Assembly: GCA_947455465.1 (NCBI GenBank)
Contig: CANGNS010000016.1
Location: 1 to 64,000 of the forward strand
From: Comamonadaceae bacterium
GTDB lineage: Bacteria; Pseudomonadota; Gammaproteobacteria; Burkholderiales; Burkholderiaceae_C
DNA length: 64,000 nt
Direction of reading: 5' to 3'
Both the position numbers and the translations under genes were made by a program. The notes under the pieces were generated by a model. That model did no database searches and had not been told where the DNA came from. It saw nothing but the letters and a program-made list of their open reading frames with translations. Of this stretch, positions 8,519 through 17,654 are shown piece by piece (position 1 is the first letter of the stretch; every line of letters starts with the position of its first letter).

Positions 8519-11230
8519 ATGACGCTTGTTCTTAAAAACTACCAAGTCCAGTCCCTGGACGCGCTGCGCGCCTTTTTGCTGGCCTGCCGCAGCGCCAGCC
8601 CAGCAGCGGCCTTTGCCGCGCACGGCGCCAGCGCCCGCCAGTGGAGCGGCAGCCCAGCGGCTCCTGCCTACAGCGCCCGCTTTGGGGCGGATGTACCTTG
8701 CGTATGTTTGCGCGTGCCCACCGGCGGCGGCAAGACGCTGATGGCCGCGCACGCGGTGGCCATTGCCGGCCAGGCCCTGCTGCATAGCGATACGCCGGTG
8801 GCCTTGTGGCTGACGCCATCGGACACGATCCGCCGCCAGACCCTAGAGGCCTTTAGCGATGCACGCCACCCTTACCGCCAGGCGCTGGCACAGCACCTTG
8901 GCGACCGGGTGCGGGTGTGCGATCTGGACTCATTGCAAACCATAGGCCCGCACGATGTAGGCTACGCCGCTATCGTGGTCATCAGCACGATTCAGGCCTT
9001 GTCGGTGCGCAGGACGGCAGACCGCACGGTGTATTCGTTTTTCGAGGCGCTGTCGCCCCACTTTGCGGCCCTGCCGCCGGGCGCGGATCCCGCGCTGGAG
9101 CGGGTGAGCGATGCAGACCTGGAGCAGCAGCCTTTTTTGACAGCCGCCGATGTGGGCCGCATCAAGCATTCGGTGGCCAATTGGCTGCATTTGCAGCATC
9201 CGCTGGTGATCGTAGACGAAGCGCACAACCACCAGACGGAAGTCTTTTACAAGGCCATCGGACGCCTGAACCCGAGCTGCGTGCTGGAGTTCACGGCCAC
9301 GCCGGTGGCCGGTATCAATGTGCTGCACCATGTCGCGGCGCAGGAGCTGAAGGCCGAGCAAATGGTCAAGCTGCCCATTGTGCTGACCGAGCATCCGCAG
9401 GGCTGGCAGCAATGCTTGCACCACGCGCGCCTGTCACGCGATCATCTGGAGGTGCTGGCCGCCCAGGAGCCCGACTACCTGCGCCCCATCGTGCTGGTGC
9501 AAGCGCAGGACAAAAACGGCACGGCCACGGTGGACGTTGTGCGGCAGTTTTTGCAGGACGAGGAAGGCATTGCCCCGGAGCAAATTGCCGTGGTCACCGG
9601 TACGCAAAAAGACCTGGACGGTATCAACCTGCTAGATGCGCAATGCCCGGTGCGCTATGTGGTGACGGTGGAGGCTTTGAAAGAAGGCTGGGACTGCGCT
9701 TTTGCATATGTGCTGGCCGGCCTGCAAGATGTGCATTCGGCCAAAGACGTGGAGCAATTGCTCGGGCGTGTGCTGCGCATGCCCTATGCACGCACCCGTA
9801 AGCATGAGGCGCTGAACAAAGCCTATGCCCATATCGTGGCGGAAAGTTTTGCGCAAGCAGCGCACAACATCACCGACCGCCTGGTCCACAACATGGGCTT
9901 TAATGCTTATGAGGCCGCGTCCATGTTGGCCTCGCCGCAAATAGATTTAACGCTGCAAGGTGGCTATGCGCAAAGCTCCTTGCGGCCCGACAGCTATATC
10001 CCTCTGCCCGCTATGCCAACGGCCCAAGTGCAGGCTAGCTGGCCACAAGCGGTCCGCCAGGTTCTGGAACTGCGGCCCACGACCGTAGGCGCTGCGGCCT
10101 TGCTAGCGGGTAATTTGCCCGATGCTGATTTTGCCCAAGTGGAGCAGTGCCTGTTGGCTGCCGTGAAGCCCGCAGAGCGGCCCGGCGTGCAAGCGCAGTT
10201 TGAAGTGCAGCGCGCTTTGCGCGCCGCCCACTGCGCACCGGCCCAACTGGGCCAGCAGTTCGCGCCGCTGCCGCAACTGTGTTTGCCCTTGGATGGACAT
10301 CTGGAAGTGGTGGACCGACATACCCTGGCCGGCATGGGCCAGATGCGGCTGGACGGGCCGGTGCAGCTCGCAGCCTTTGGTGCGCAGACGCTGGAGACTT
10401 TTGAAATTGACTTAGAGGCCGATGGCATGAAGTACCACAAAGGCCAGGCGCAACAGGTGGAACTGGCCTATCTGACCACGGCGGTGCTGAGCGAAGAAGA
10501 CTTGGTACGCTGGCTAGACCGCGAGGTGCGCCAAAGCGACATTGGCCAATTGCACATGCGCGCCTGGCTGCTGCGCATGCTGCGCCATTTGCAGCAGGAC
10601 CGGGGACTTAGCCTGCCCCAATTAGTGACAGCGCGCTTTGCGCTGGTGCCGTGTTTGACCAAAGAAATAGAGCGCCTGCGCGCCGCCTTGGTGGAACAAA
10701 GCTTTGCCCGGCAATTACCGCTGATGACGCTGGCAGACGTGGCGCAGGCGCCCCAGTGCAGTTTCCGCTTTGAGCCCGGTATCTACCCCGCGCGTAATGT
10801 GTACCGCAACGGCAGCTACGGCTTTAGTAAGCATTTTTACGGCGCGCACCAGATTCACGATTTACAAGAAGTGACCGGCGCAGGTGCGCTGACCGAAGAG
10901 TTTGTATGCGCCCGCGCCATCGACATGTGCCCCCAGGTAAAGCACTGGGTGCGCAACATCGAGCGGCAGGAAAAATCATCTTTCTGGCTACCCACCAGCA
11001 CCGACTATTTCTATCCCGACTTTGTAGCTGAACTTCACGACGGACGTTTATTGGTCGTGGAATACAAAGGCAGCATCTTGTGGGACAGCACCGACTCCAC
11101 CGAAAAACGCCTGATCGGCCAGCAATGGGAAACCGAGAGCAAAGGCCAATGTATGTTCCTCATGGCCCGTAAGGTCGATACGCAGGGGCGGGATGTGGTG
11201 GGGCAGATTGCGGCGAAGGTAGCGGTGTGA
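8519..11230 (+). CDS. res: Type III restriction endonuclease, helicase-nuclease (Res subunit)
   Basis: The ATG at 8519 (MTLVLKNYQ) is preferred over an in-frame TTG at 8504 because family members start close to this LKNYQ motif. It gives 903 residues. An SF2 helicase core is visible: Walker A VPTGGGKT near residue 66, the DEAH box VDEAHNH near 232, LEFTATPVAG near 260, and the C-terminal helicase motif QLLGRVLRMPYA near 420. The C-terminus holds a PD-(D/E)xK nuclease motif, YPDF near 832 with VVEYKG near 847. It works with Mod to translocate on and cut DNA carrying unmethylated sites. It appears intact. Confidence 0.92.
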   Translation: MTLVLKNYQVQSLDALRAFLLACRSASPAAAFAAHGASARQWSGSPAAPAYSARFGADVPCVCLRVPTGGGKTLMAAHAVAIAGQALLHSDTPVALWLTPSDTIRRQTLEAFSDARHPYRQALAQHLGDRVRVCDLDSLQTIGPHDVGYAAIVVISTIQALSVRRTADRTVYSFFEALSPHFAALPPGADPALERVSDADLEQQPFLTAADVGRIKHSVANWLHLQHPLVIVDEAHNHQTEVFYKAIGRLNPSCVLEFTATPVAGINVLHHVAAQELKAEQMVKLPIVLTEHPQGWQQCLHHARLSRDHLEVLAAQEPDYLRPIVLVQAQDKNGTATVDVVRQFLQDEEGIAPEQIAVVTGTQKDLDGINLLDAQCPVRYVVTVEALKEGWDCAFAYVLAGLQDVHSAKDVEQLLGRVLRMPYARTRKHEALNKAYAHIVAESFAQAAHNITDRLVHNMGFNAYEAASMLASPQIDLTLQGGYAQSSLRPDSYIPLPAMPTAQVQASWPQAVRQVLELRPTTVGAAALLAGNLPDADFAQVEQCLLAAVKPAERPGVQAQFEVQRALRAAHCAPAQLGQQFAPLPQLCLPLDGHLEVVDRHTLAGMGQMRLDGPVQLAAFGAQTLETFEIDLEADGMKYHKGQAQQVELAYLTTAVLSEEDLVRWLDREVRQSDIGQLHMRAWLLRMLRHLQQDRGLSLPQLVTARFALVPCLTKEIERLRAALVEQSFARQLPLMTLADVAQAPQCSFRFEPGIYPARNVYRNGSYGFSKHFYGAHQIHDLQEVTGAGALTEEFVCARAIDMCPQVKHWVRNIERQEKSSFWLPTSTDYFYPDFVAELHDGRLLVVEYKGSILWDSTDSTEKRLIGQQWETESKGQCMFLMARKVDTQGRDVVGQIAAKVAV

Positions 11231-11257
11231 AGGGATTTTGATTTGAAAGGAGTATTG

Positions 11258-11980
11258 ATGAAACAAGAACTTACATGGCCGGAGGCCATCCAATTAGTTT
11301 TGGAGAACCATCCGACGGGCCTTCACTACGCTGCAATTACAGAAGAGATATTGGCAAAAGGGCTGAAACAGCAGCTTGGAGCGACACCGGCTGCAACCGT
11401 CAGCGCCGTCATTACCTCTGCAATCAAGAAATCCGCAGCCTCAGCGCCCTACATTCGTATAGGCAAAGGCTCGTTTGCATTAAAGAAATTTTTCTCAAGC
11501 GAAGTAATTAATAGCTACAGCGAAAATTCTGCTGAAAAAATTGCTGCGGATGAGGCTGAAAAGCAAATTTTTCAGGCATTCGGAATGTACTGGAGGCGCG
11601 ACGCAGTTAGTTGGAAAGCAATCTCGGCGATATTGGGTATGAAGGGCGATAAAGGGCCGTACGTCGATTTTTCCGGTCAGCAAGCGACCTACCTTTTACA
11701 CAGTGGGCACAAGATAATTTACGTGGGGCAAGGGGCTCTTGGTAAGCGACTTTTTGAACACACCAAAGGCCGCATGTCATTTCGTTGGGATAGGTTTTCT
11801 TGGTTTGGCCTATGTCCTATTGGTGAAGATGGAAGTATGTCGGCTATGCCCAAAAGCTATTCGGCAAAGAGCATGTTGACTTCTCTCGAAGCGCTATTGA
11901 TTGAAGCAATAGAGCCTGGCCTGAATCGGCAAAGAGGACAAGACTTTGGGACATTGGAATATGACCAGTACGTGGGCTGA
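11258..11980 (+). CDS. HARE-HTH / GIY-YIG-like nuclease protein in the type III island
   Basis: The ATG at 11258 follows AAAGGAG at 11246-11252 and gives 240 residues. Residues 1-70 (LTWPEAIQLVLENHPTGLHY, then AAITEEILAKGL and PYIRIGKGSFAL) match the style of the HARE-HTH domain found in some restriction systems. The C-terminal half has ATYLLHSGHKIIYVGQGALG then KRLFEH, the GIY-YIG nuclease pattern with the arginine after it, and a late glutamate in SLEALLIEAIEPGLNRQ. It begins 27 bp after res on the same strand, so it is probably co-transcribed. Composition is AT-richer than res. I infer a DNA-cutting accessory; its target is unknown. Confidence 0.72.
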   Translation: MKQELTWPEAIQLVLENHPTGLHYAAITEEILAKGLKQQLGATPAATVSAVITSAIKKSAASAPYIRIGKGSFALKKFFSSEVINSYSENSAEKIAADEAEKQIFQAFGMYWRRDAVSWKAISAILGMKGDKGPYVDFSGQQATYLLHSGHKIIYVGQGALGKRLFEHTKGRMSFRWDRFSWFGLCPIGEDGSMSAMPKSYSAKSMLTSLEALLIEAIEPGLNRQRGQDFGTLEYDQYVG

Positions 11981-12127
11981 ACCTAACGAAGTTCAAAGGA
12001 CAATATGCTCACGCAAAAAATATAGGTGTAAATCGCGTACGGCAGCGATTATTGGGCCATATGTTTGACTTGTAATCGCGAAACGGTAGATTAATTTTCC
12101 GCCACGTCAACAATGGACCGGCAGTAA

Positions 12128-12598
12128 CTATGGTTTCGAATATAGAGTTTTATCTACGCGTAAGCGCTGGGCTATGGCTGGCAATAGGCCATTGATATAC
12201 GAATCCAAAATTGGGCTTGAAAGTCCATCCGCCCAACGTTCAGCTCGCAATATTAAATGAACTGTCTGTCGCAGGGTAGGAAAATCAACCTGCAAGATCG
12301 CAGTTTCGGGATTTTCGGCAAATGGCTCCAGTGGATTCTGTGGTGACGCATCTCTAATCACAAATCCACTTGCATAGGCGCCGATAACAAAAAGTTTGTA
12401 GTACTCAAGATTGAAAAACTCTAAATATGCTTCAGACGACAGTTGGTTAACTGTAGGCACTCTGAAGTGAGCGCATGCTTGTTTTCCAAGACCTTCAATA
12501 AGCTGCATGAAATGTTGTGCTTGATGCTCATTAATGGTTGATCGTTTTGAAGCAGGCAAGCTTTGAATAAAGTGATGGCGCTTTCTTTCTGCAGACAT
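12128..12598 (-). CDS. Hypothetical protein in the type III R-M island
   Basis: The 156-residue protein starts MSAERKRHHF and has no signal peptide or membrane helix. Its C-terminal part (TLRQTVHLILRAERWADG, then LLPAIAQRLR) recalls proteins annotated DUF6508, but this rests on memory of the motif only. Composition is AT-rich compared with the core genome, matching the neighbouring GIY-YIG gene, so both were probably acquired. It converges on the GIY-YIG gene with 147 bp between stops. Its role may be defence-related, but nothing in the sequence shows a catalytic motif. Confidence 0.6.
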   Translation of the reverse strand: MSAERKRHHFIQSLPASKRSTINEHQAQHFMQLIEGLGKQACAHFRVPTVNQLSSEAYLEFFNLEYYKLFVIGAYASGFVIRDASPQNPLEPFAENPETAILQVDFPTLRQTVHLILRAERWADGLSSPILDSYINGLLPAIAQRLRVDKTLYSKP

Positions 12599-12726
12599 AT
12601 CAATTTAGTCAGTTTTACCTATATTAAAGCGATGGCAGTGCTAAATGGACGTGTATTGGAAAATCTATTTGGATTAACAAACATTCAATTGTTCGCTTCG
12701 TATTACGCTGATTGTCGGTGCAAGTT

Positions 12727-13569
12727 TTAGGATTCATTGGCGCGAGGCGCCGCGGCGCCGGAATATTGGCGGTCAGGGCGATTTAGCCCTGATTGCAGTC
12801 CATCGATATGTTCAAACAAATCGTTATTTATTGATTGCCATAACGGATCCAAAATGAACTCTATGCCCTCGCGGCGCGCCAGTTTGGCAGCGGGTACAAA
12901 GTCGCTGTCGCCAGACACCAGCACAATGGTGCTTGCTTGTTTCTTCAAGGTGATGCTGGCGATGTCTACGCCGATGCGCATATCAACCCCTTTTTGCTTA
13001 AACCCTGGCGTTATCGCGCCGGGTTCAAGGCTGACCCAAAAGTCACGCATGCGCGCAAGATCGCGTACCTGCTCGGAGCTGAGTGTCAACGTAGCGCCCT
13101 TATTGCCCACGTCGCTGTCTGACGGCAGCTCGCTGAGTGCCTCTACCCATTGCCGTGATTTCAAAACATTTTTAGTCCAGCGGCTGTCAATGGACCAGTT
13201 GGCATCCCGACTAATTTTTCCAAGGCGTAGAGCGAATTTTCGCTGTTGACGCAGCAGCTCAAAGATGGCGTTGCGCCTAGCGGCGGTATCAGAATGCTGG
13301 TAGTTGATTTGCCGATTCAGAAGCGGGTGGTGTCCTGTGCCCTCGTACGGCACGGCGTCGTAATAAAAAATGCGATAGACGTGTTGATGCCAGGTTTTGC
13401 GGTCAGCGTTGGAGATGTGCCTAAGCGCGGTAATGTGTTTGCGGCAGAGGATACGTAGCCAGTTAACAATGTCTTTGGGGGTATCGCAACGCTTGGGCGC
13501 AACCAGCTTTGGCAGACGCCGTAGAAAGTAAGCGCCATCAATGAGGATGGCAATAGGCCCGCCGCTCAT
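12727..13569 (-). CDS. NYN-domain (LabA/DUF88-like) putative ribonuclease
   Basis: The start at 13569 (MSGGPIAILIDGAYF) is preferred because the fold's first strand begins there and AGGGTGG precedes it; an upstream in-frame start at 13659 would add 30 residues without domain sense. The protein has 280 residues. NYN/PIN-like markers are ILIDGAYF near residue 9 (first acidic ligand), KGVDMRIGVDIA near 195 and VLVSGDSDFVPAAKLARREG near 215 (acidic cluster). NYN proteins are metal-dependent RNases. It is the last gene of the acquired island and may be a defence effector or simply a hitchhiker. Confidence 0.82.
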   Translation of the reverse strand: MSGGPIAILIDGAYFLRRLPKLVAPKRCDTPKDIVNWLRILCRKHITALRHISNADRKTWHQHVYRIFYYDAVPYEGTGHHPLLNRQINYQHSDTAARRNAIFELLRQQRKFALRLGKISRDANWSIDSRWTKNVLKSRQWVEALSELPSDSDVGNKGATLTLSSEQVRDLARMRDFWVSLEPGAITPGFKQKGVDMRIGVDIASITLKKQASTIVLVSGDSDFVPAAKLARREGIEFILDPLWQSINNDLFEHIDGLQSGLNRPDRQYSGAAAPRANES

Positions 13570-14044
13570 GCCCCCACCCTGAAAACACAAACGTCCAGAA
13601 ATGAGAAAGCCCCAGGGTTTCTGCACACTCCCGGGATAGGTGGGAGGGCGTACTTCCAAGGGGCGGATGTAGGCGTAATTATAGCCAGCGAAAAATCGAG
13701 TTCAGTATCGATAAAAACCCTGATCGCCGCAGTGTAGACGCGTCCGACTTCGGATTTTTGTTGAACCGTTACAAAGGTTTGATTCATGAAGCAGGGGCGT
13801 GTGTGCTCTGGCCGCCGTTGCCTACGAAGCCATCTGCGCCTGAATTGGCGTAGTTTTGATTCGGCCCGGAGTTTTCGAGAAGCGCGCTAGTCATGGTTTG
13901 GTGAATATTCCCATAGGGCCCAAATATTTGCCCTATGCGTAATTATTTACCAAAAAATAAGCGATTTTCTGAATTTACGTGAATAGTAAAAAAATAGTTT
14001 CAACTTGGCGCCCGAACCGCAATGCACTTGCCGCGTAAGCCTCC
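13570..14044. other. 475-bp AT-rich intergenic region at the right edge of the type III island
   Basis: No convincing gene is present. Composition turns AT-rich from about 13900 to 14000, including runs of A and T, then returns to the GC-rich core just before the soxG stop. It contains a nested palindrome at 13912-13937. The region probably carries the promoter of the NYN gene and the island junction. No transposase, integrase or clear direct-repeat boundary was recognised. Confidence 0.5.
13912..13937. repeat. Nested inverted repeat at the island edge
   Basis: CATAGGGC (13912-13919) and GCCCTATG (13930-13937) are perfect 8-bp arms. Between and overlapping them is a second palindrome CAAATATTTG (13921-13930) whose centre is shifted by one base. 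It could be an operator or a relic of a recombination site. Confidence 0.45.
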
Positions 14045-14647
14045 TTACCTTGCCTGCGTCAAAGTAACCCCAAACTCCAAAGCCGCATCCTCCAGCAAGC
14101 TTACCTGCCCGCGCGCGTAAGTGCTAAAGAAGTAGGCGTGAAAGTGCTGCGCATCCAGGCGGTGCAGCAGGCAGGGGATGTGGTGGTGGCCGGTCAGGGC
14201 AAAGCTGTCCTTGGCAAAGGCGGCGGGCCGAAAGTCCAGGGCGTAGAGCTTGGACAGTGTGTCTACCGCTTTCTCACCTTGCACGCTGACGCGCACGCGG
14301 GCGTGGCTCAGGTCTAGTACCGAGCCAATGTCGGCGCCTACGTGCTGGCGCAGCAGGGCAACGCGGTCGCTGAGGGCTTGGTCATCCTGACCGATCAGCA
14401 AAAACTCAAACGGGCCGCTGCGCATCAGCGTGCCCAGGGCGCAATGCGTTAGCTGGCCGGTGTGCAGGGGCGCTTCGCAGTCCAGGGCGCGGTGCAGTGC
14501 GCTGCTCAGCGCGCCAATGCCGGCCGACCAGGTGCTGATCTGCGTAACGTTGGCCAGTGTTTGCACCCGCAGGTGCACCTGCACCTGGCCGCTGCGTGTG
14601 GGGTGGCTGGTGGTGCCCGGGGCGGTGGGGGTGGAGGTATCAGACAC
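14045..14647 (-). CDS. soxG: Sarcosine oxidase gamma subunit
   Basis: The start is a GTG at 14645-14647 that overlaps the soxA stop, which implies translational coupling; it gives 200 residues. Conserved gamma-subunit segments include LTHCALGTLMRSGPFEFLLIG in the middle and SVLDLSHARVRVSVQG, then the C-terminal HAYFFSTYARG-type segment. In the heterotetrameric enzyme the gamma chain contributes to the folate-binding, channelled complex that oxidises sarcosine to glycine. It is the last gene of the soxBDAG operon. Sequence is weakly conserved in the family, so context supports the call strongly. Confidence 0.88.
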   Translation of the reverse strand: MSDTSTPTAPGTTSHPTRSGQVQVHLRVQTLANVTQISTWSAGIGALSSALHRALDCEAPLHTGQLTHCALGTLMRSGPFEFLLIGQDDQALSDRVALLRQHVGADIGSVLDLSHARVRVSVQGEKAVDTLSKLYALDFRPAAFAKDSFALTGHHHIPCLLHRLDAQHFHAYFFSTYARGQVSLLEDAALEFGVTLTQAR

Positions 14648-17600
14648 GGTAGCGGGCTCCTTGCGGGTCGATAAAGCAGGGCTCGACCACGCGCAGCCGG
14701 TATTGGCGGCCTGTAGCTGGCGATGCGGCCACCACTTCTTGGCCCACATGCGCGGTGCCGCCCTGCAGCAGGCCTAGCGCAATGGCCTTGCCCACGGTTT
14801 TGCTAAAGGTGGTGGAGGTCACGTGCCCGCGCCCGTGGCCTTCGATGGCGTCGTCGGCAAAAAACAGGATGGAGCCGTTGCTTGGCGGCTGCGCTGGGTC
14901 CACCGCTTCCAGGCCGACCAGGGTGGGTCGGTCGGGTTTTTGCAGGTGTTCGCTTTGGGCCAGGGCCTTGCCCCAGAAGTCTTTGGTCTGGCTGGCCATG
15001 CGGCCGGCGCCCAGGTCGCCCAAAGTGGTGCGGCCGTCCATCTCCGAGCCGACCACGTGGCCTTTCTCGATACGCAGTGAGCCCAGCGCCTCTAGGCCAT
15101 AGGGCCGCAGCTGCCAGGGCGTACCCGCTTCCATCAGGTGCTCCCACACGGCCAGGCCGTGGTGCGTGGGCACAAAGATTTCATAGGCCAGCTCACCCGA
15201 GAAGGTCAGGCGCAGGATGCGCAGCGCCACACCTTCGAGGGCGCCTTGGCCTTGCGTGTCCAGCAGGCCCATAAAGGGCAGGGAAGCGTCGGCAAAGTCC
15301 AGGTGCGGGAAGGCCGCTTGCAGCACCTCGCGGGTGCGCGGGCCGGCCATACTCATGGCCGCCCACTGGTCGGTGACCGACGCTACGGTGACGCGCAGCT
15401 CGGGCCAGACCACTTGCAGCAAAAACTCCAGATGGCTCATCACCTTGGCCGCTTGTGCGGTGGTGGTGGTCATGAAAAACTGGGTGTCGCTGATGCGCGT
15501 GGTGGTGCCGTCGTCCATGACGATGCCGTCTTCGCGCAGCATGAAGCCGTAGCGCGCTTTGCCCACGGCCAGCTTGGAGTAACCGTTCACATACACGCGG
15601 TCCAAAAATTCGGCGGCGTCCGGGCCTTGGACATCGATCTTGCCCAACGTGGAGGTGTCGGCGATGCCTACGCTTTCGCGCACAAAGTCCATCTCGGTTT
15701 TGTAGGCCTGCGAGAGCGTGGCGCCATGCGTGCGGTACCACAGGGGGCGCAGCCAGTAGCCCGCCTCCATCTTGACGCCGCCGTGGGCCATGTGCCAGTC
15801 GTGCATAGCCGTAAGTCGCTCGGGCTGGAAGTGGCTGCGCACATTGCGCCCGGCCAGCGCGCCCAAGGATGCGGGCGTGTAGGGTGGGCGAAAAGTGGTG
15901 GTGCCGGCCTGGGCCATGTCCACCTCGCGCTGCGCGGCCATGATGCCGATGCCGTTGAGGTTGGAGGTCTTGCCCTGGTCGGTGCCCATGCCCAGCGTGG
16001 TGTAGCGCTTAAGGTGCTCCACCGACACATAACCTTCGCGGTGGGCGAGCTCGACATCGTCAATGCTGACGTCGTTCTGGAAATCGACAAACGCTTTGCC
16101 GCCGCCCTGGCCTGCGCGCAGTGGCGCAGCGGGCACAAAGGCCATGCCAAAGCCCGCTTGCAGCACGGGCGCTGTGCCGCTGGCTTGCAGGCTGAGCACG
16201 CCAGCGGCCTGGGCGCCAGCGTTCCAGCCCGAGGCGATGGCACCGTCCCAAGTCTGCTCGCCGACCATGCTTCCGGCGCCAAACTGGGCGCGGTCAAAGC
16301 CGCCGGGTACAAAGCAGGCGATGTCGCTGCGGTAAACCGGCTTGACGTTGCGGTGCGAGCTCAGGTGCACGGTAGGCGTCCAGCCGCCCGACATGGCGAC
16401 CAAATCGACCTGCAGCTGCATGGCGCCACCCATGACGCGGCCGCTGTTGGCGTCATAGCCTTCAATGCGGCAGCTGCTGGCCCGCTGAAAGCCATCCACC
16501 TTCGTGATGGCGCTGCCGTGGTGCACGGTAATGCCGGCGCTATTGGCGGCGCTGAGCAAGGCCGGCGCGCTGGTGGGCCGCAGGTCGACGATATGCACCT
16601 GCGCTCCGGCCTCGGCCAGCGCCAAAGCGTCGGCGTAGGCGGCGTCATTGTTCAGGCAAAAGACCGCACGCTTGCCCGGTGTGACGGCATAGCGGTTGAC
16701 ATAAGCGCCTACCGCGCTGCTGAGCATGACGGCGGGCTTGTCGTTGCCGGCAAACACCAGCGGGCGCTCGATGGCACCGCAGGCCATGACGATGGCGCCC
16801 GCCCGCACGGTGCGCATGCGCTGGCGCGGTACGCCAAAGGCAGGGTCGGCCACGCCGGGGGCGCTGCGCTCGATCACGCCGACGGTATTGCCGTCGTAAA
16901 TGCCAAACGCGGTGCTGCGCGTGTGCAGGCGCACGCGGCCGCTGGCTTGCAGCTCCTGAAGCATATGGGTGAGCCATTGCGCTTGCGGGCTGCCGACCGG
17001 GCAGTTGAGCAGGGCGCCGCCTAGTTCAAAGTCTTGCTCGACGAGCATGACCTCGGCACCGGCGCGGGCCGCTTGCAAAGCAGCAGCCAGCCCGGCTGCG
17101 CCCGAGCCGATGACCAGCACGTCGACATAGTCGTTGTGGTAGTCGTAGCGGTGGATATCAAAGTCGGGCACCGAAGCGCCCAGGCCGGCCGCTTTGCGGA
17201 TGAAGTGCTCGTACAACATCCAGGCCTTGCGCGTCGGGCCCATGAACGTTTTGTAATAAAAGCCAGCCACAAACAGCGGTGAGAGCAGCGAGGTGACGGC
17301 CATCATGTCCAGGCGCACCGAGGGCCAGGCGTTTTGGGTGCGGGCGCACAGGCCTTGCTCCAGCTCGGCCACGGTGGCAGCGATATTGGGCTCGCGGGTG
17401 GCCCCGTCGCCCAGTGTGAGGAGCGCATTGGGCTCTTCCACACCGGCGGCTATGATGCCGCGGGGGCGGTGGTATTTGAAGGAGCGGCCTACCAGGTGCA
17501 CATCGTGCGCCAACAGCGTGGAGGCCAGCGTGTCACCGGCAAAGCCTTGGTAGGACGTGCCGTTGAGCGTAAAGCGCAGCGGCGTGTCGCGGTCGATGCG

Positions 17601-17654
17601 CCCACCGCTGGCCAGGCGGTATTTGCCGCCTTGGGGCTTGGCTGTCTTGCTCAT
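14640..17654 (-). CDS. soxA: Sarcosine oxidase alpha subunit
   Basis: The 1004-residue protein has the full length of heterotetrameric sarcosine oxidase alpha chains. Residues 20-100 carry the N-terminal 2Fe-2S-like fold (RSFKYHRPRGI near 58-68). A dinucleotide-binding motif VIGSGAAGLAAALQAARAG lies near 181-199, and the C-terminal 390 residues form a GcvT/aminomethyltransferase-like tetrahydrofolate domain (GMADTSTLGK-like segment, YVNGYSKLAVGKARYG). The alpha chain passes the methyl carbon to tetrahydrofolate as 5,10-methylene-THF. It overlaps soxD by 4 bp (ATGA) and soxG by 8 bp. Confidence 0.96.
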   Translation of the reverse strand: MSKTAKPQGGKYRLASGGRIDRDTPLRFTLNGTSYQGFAGDTLASTLLAHDVHLVGRSFKYHRPRGIIAAGVEEPNALLTLGDGATREPNIAATVAELEQGLCARTQNAWPSVRLDMMAVTSLLSPLFVAGFYYKTFMGPTRKAWMLYEHFIRKAAGLGASVPDFDIHRYDYHNDYVDVLVIGSGAAGLAAALQAARAGAEVMLVEQDFELGGALLNCPVGSPQAQWLTHMLQELQASGRVRLHTRSTAFGIYDGNTVGVIERSAPGVADPAFGVPRQRMRTVRAGAIVMACGAIERPLVFAGNDKPAVMLSSAVGAYVNRYAVTPGKRAVFCLNNDAAYADALALAEAGAQVHIVDLRPTSAPALLSAANSAGITVHHGSAITKVDGFQRASSCRIEGYDANSGRVMGGAMQLQVDLVAMSGGWTPTVHLSSHRNVKPVYRSDIACFVPGGFDRAQFGAGSMVGEQTWDGAIASGWNAGAQAAGVLSLQASGTAPVLQAGFGMAFVPAAPLRAGQGGGKAFVDFQNDVSIDDVELAHREGYVSVEHLKRYTTLGMGTDQGKTSNLNGIGIMAAQREVDMAQAGTTTFRPPYTPASLGALAGRNVRSHFQPERLTAMHDWHMAHGGVKMEAGYWLRPLWYRTHGATLSQAYKTEMDFVRESVGIADTSTLGKIDVQGPDAAEFLDRVYVNGYSKLAVGKARYGFMLREDGIVMDDGTTTRISDTQFFMTTTTAQAAKVMSHLEFLLQVVWPELRVTVASVTDQWAAMSMAGPRTREVLQAAFPHLDFADASLPFMGLLDTQGQGALEGVALRILRLTFSGELAYEIFVPTHHGLAVWEHLMEAGTPWQLRPYGLEALGSLRIEKGHVVGSEMDGRTTLGDLGAGRMASQTKDFWGKALAQSEHLQKPDRPTLVGLEAVDPAQPPSNGSILFFADDAIEGHGRGHVTSTTFSKTVGKAIALGLLQGGTAHVGQEVVAASPATGRQYRLRVVEPCFIDPQGARYRV

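Noticed and set aside
13566-13787. A 73-codon minus-strand frame upstream of the NYN gene
   Set aside because: It overlaps the NYN start in another frame, lacks a good ribosome-binding site and resembles no family; it may be a relic, but there is not enough support to annotate it.
15138-17024. A 628-codon open frame antisense to soxA
   Set aside because: Same mirror effect; the product shows no recognisable domain and soxA is complete on the other strand.
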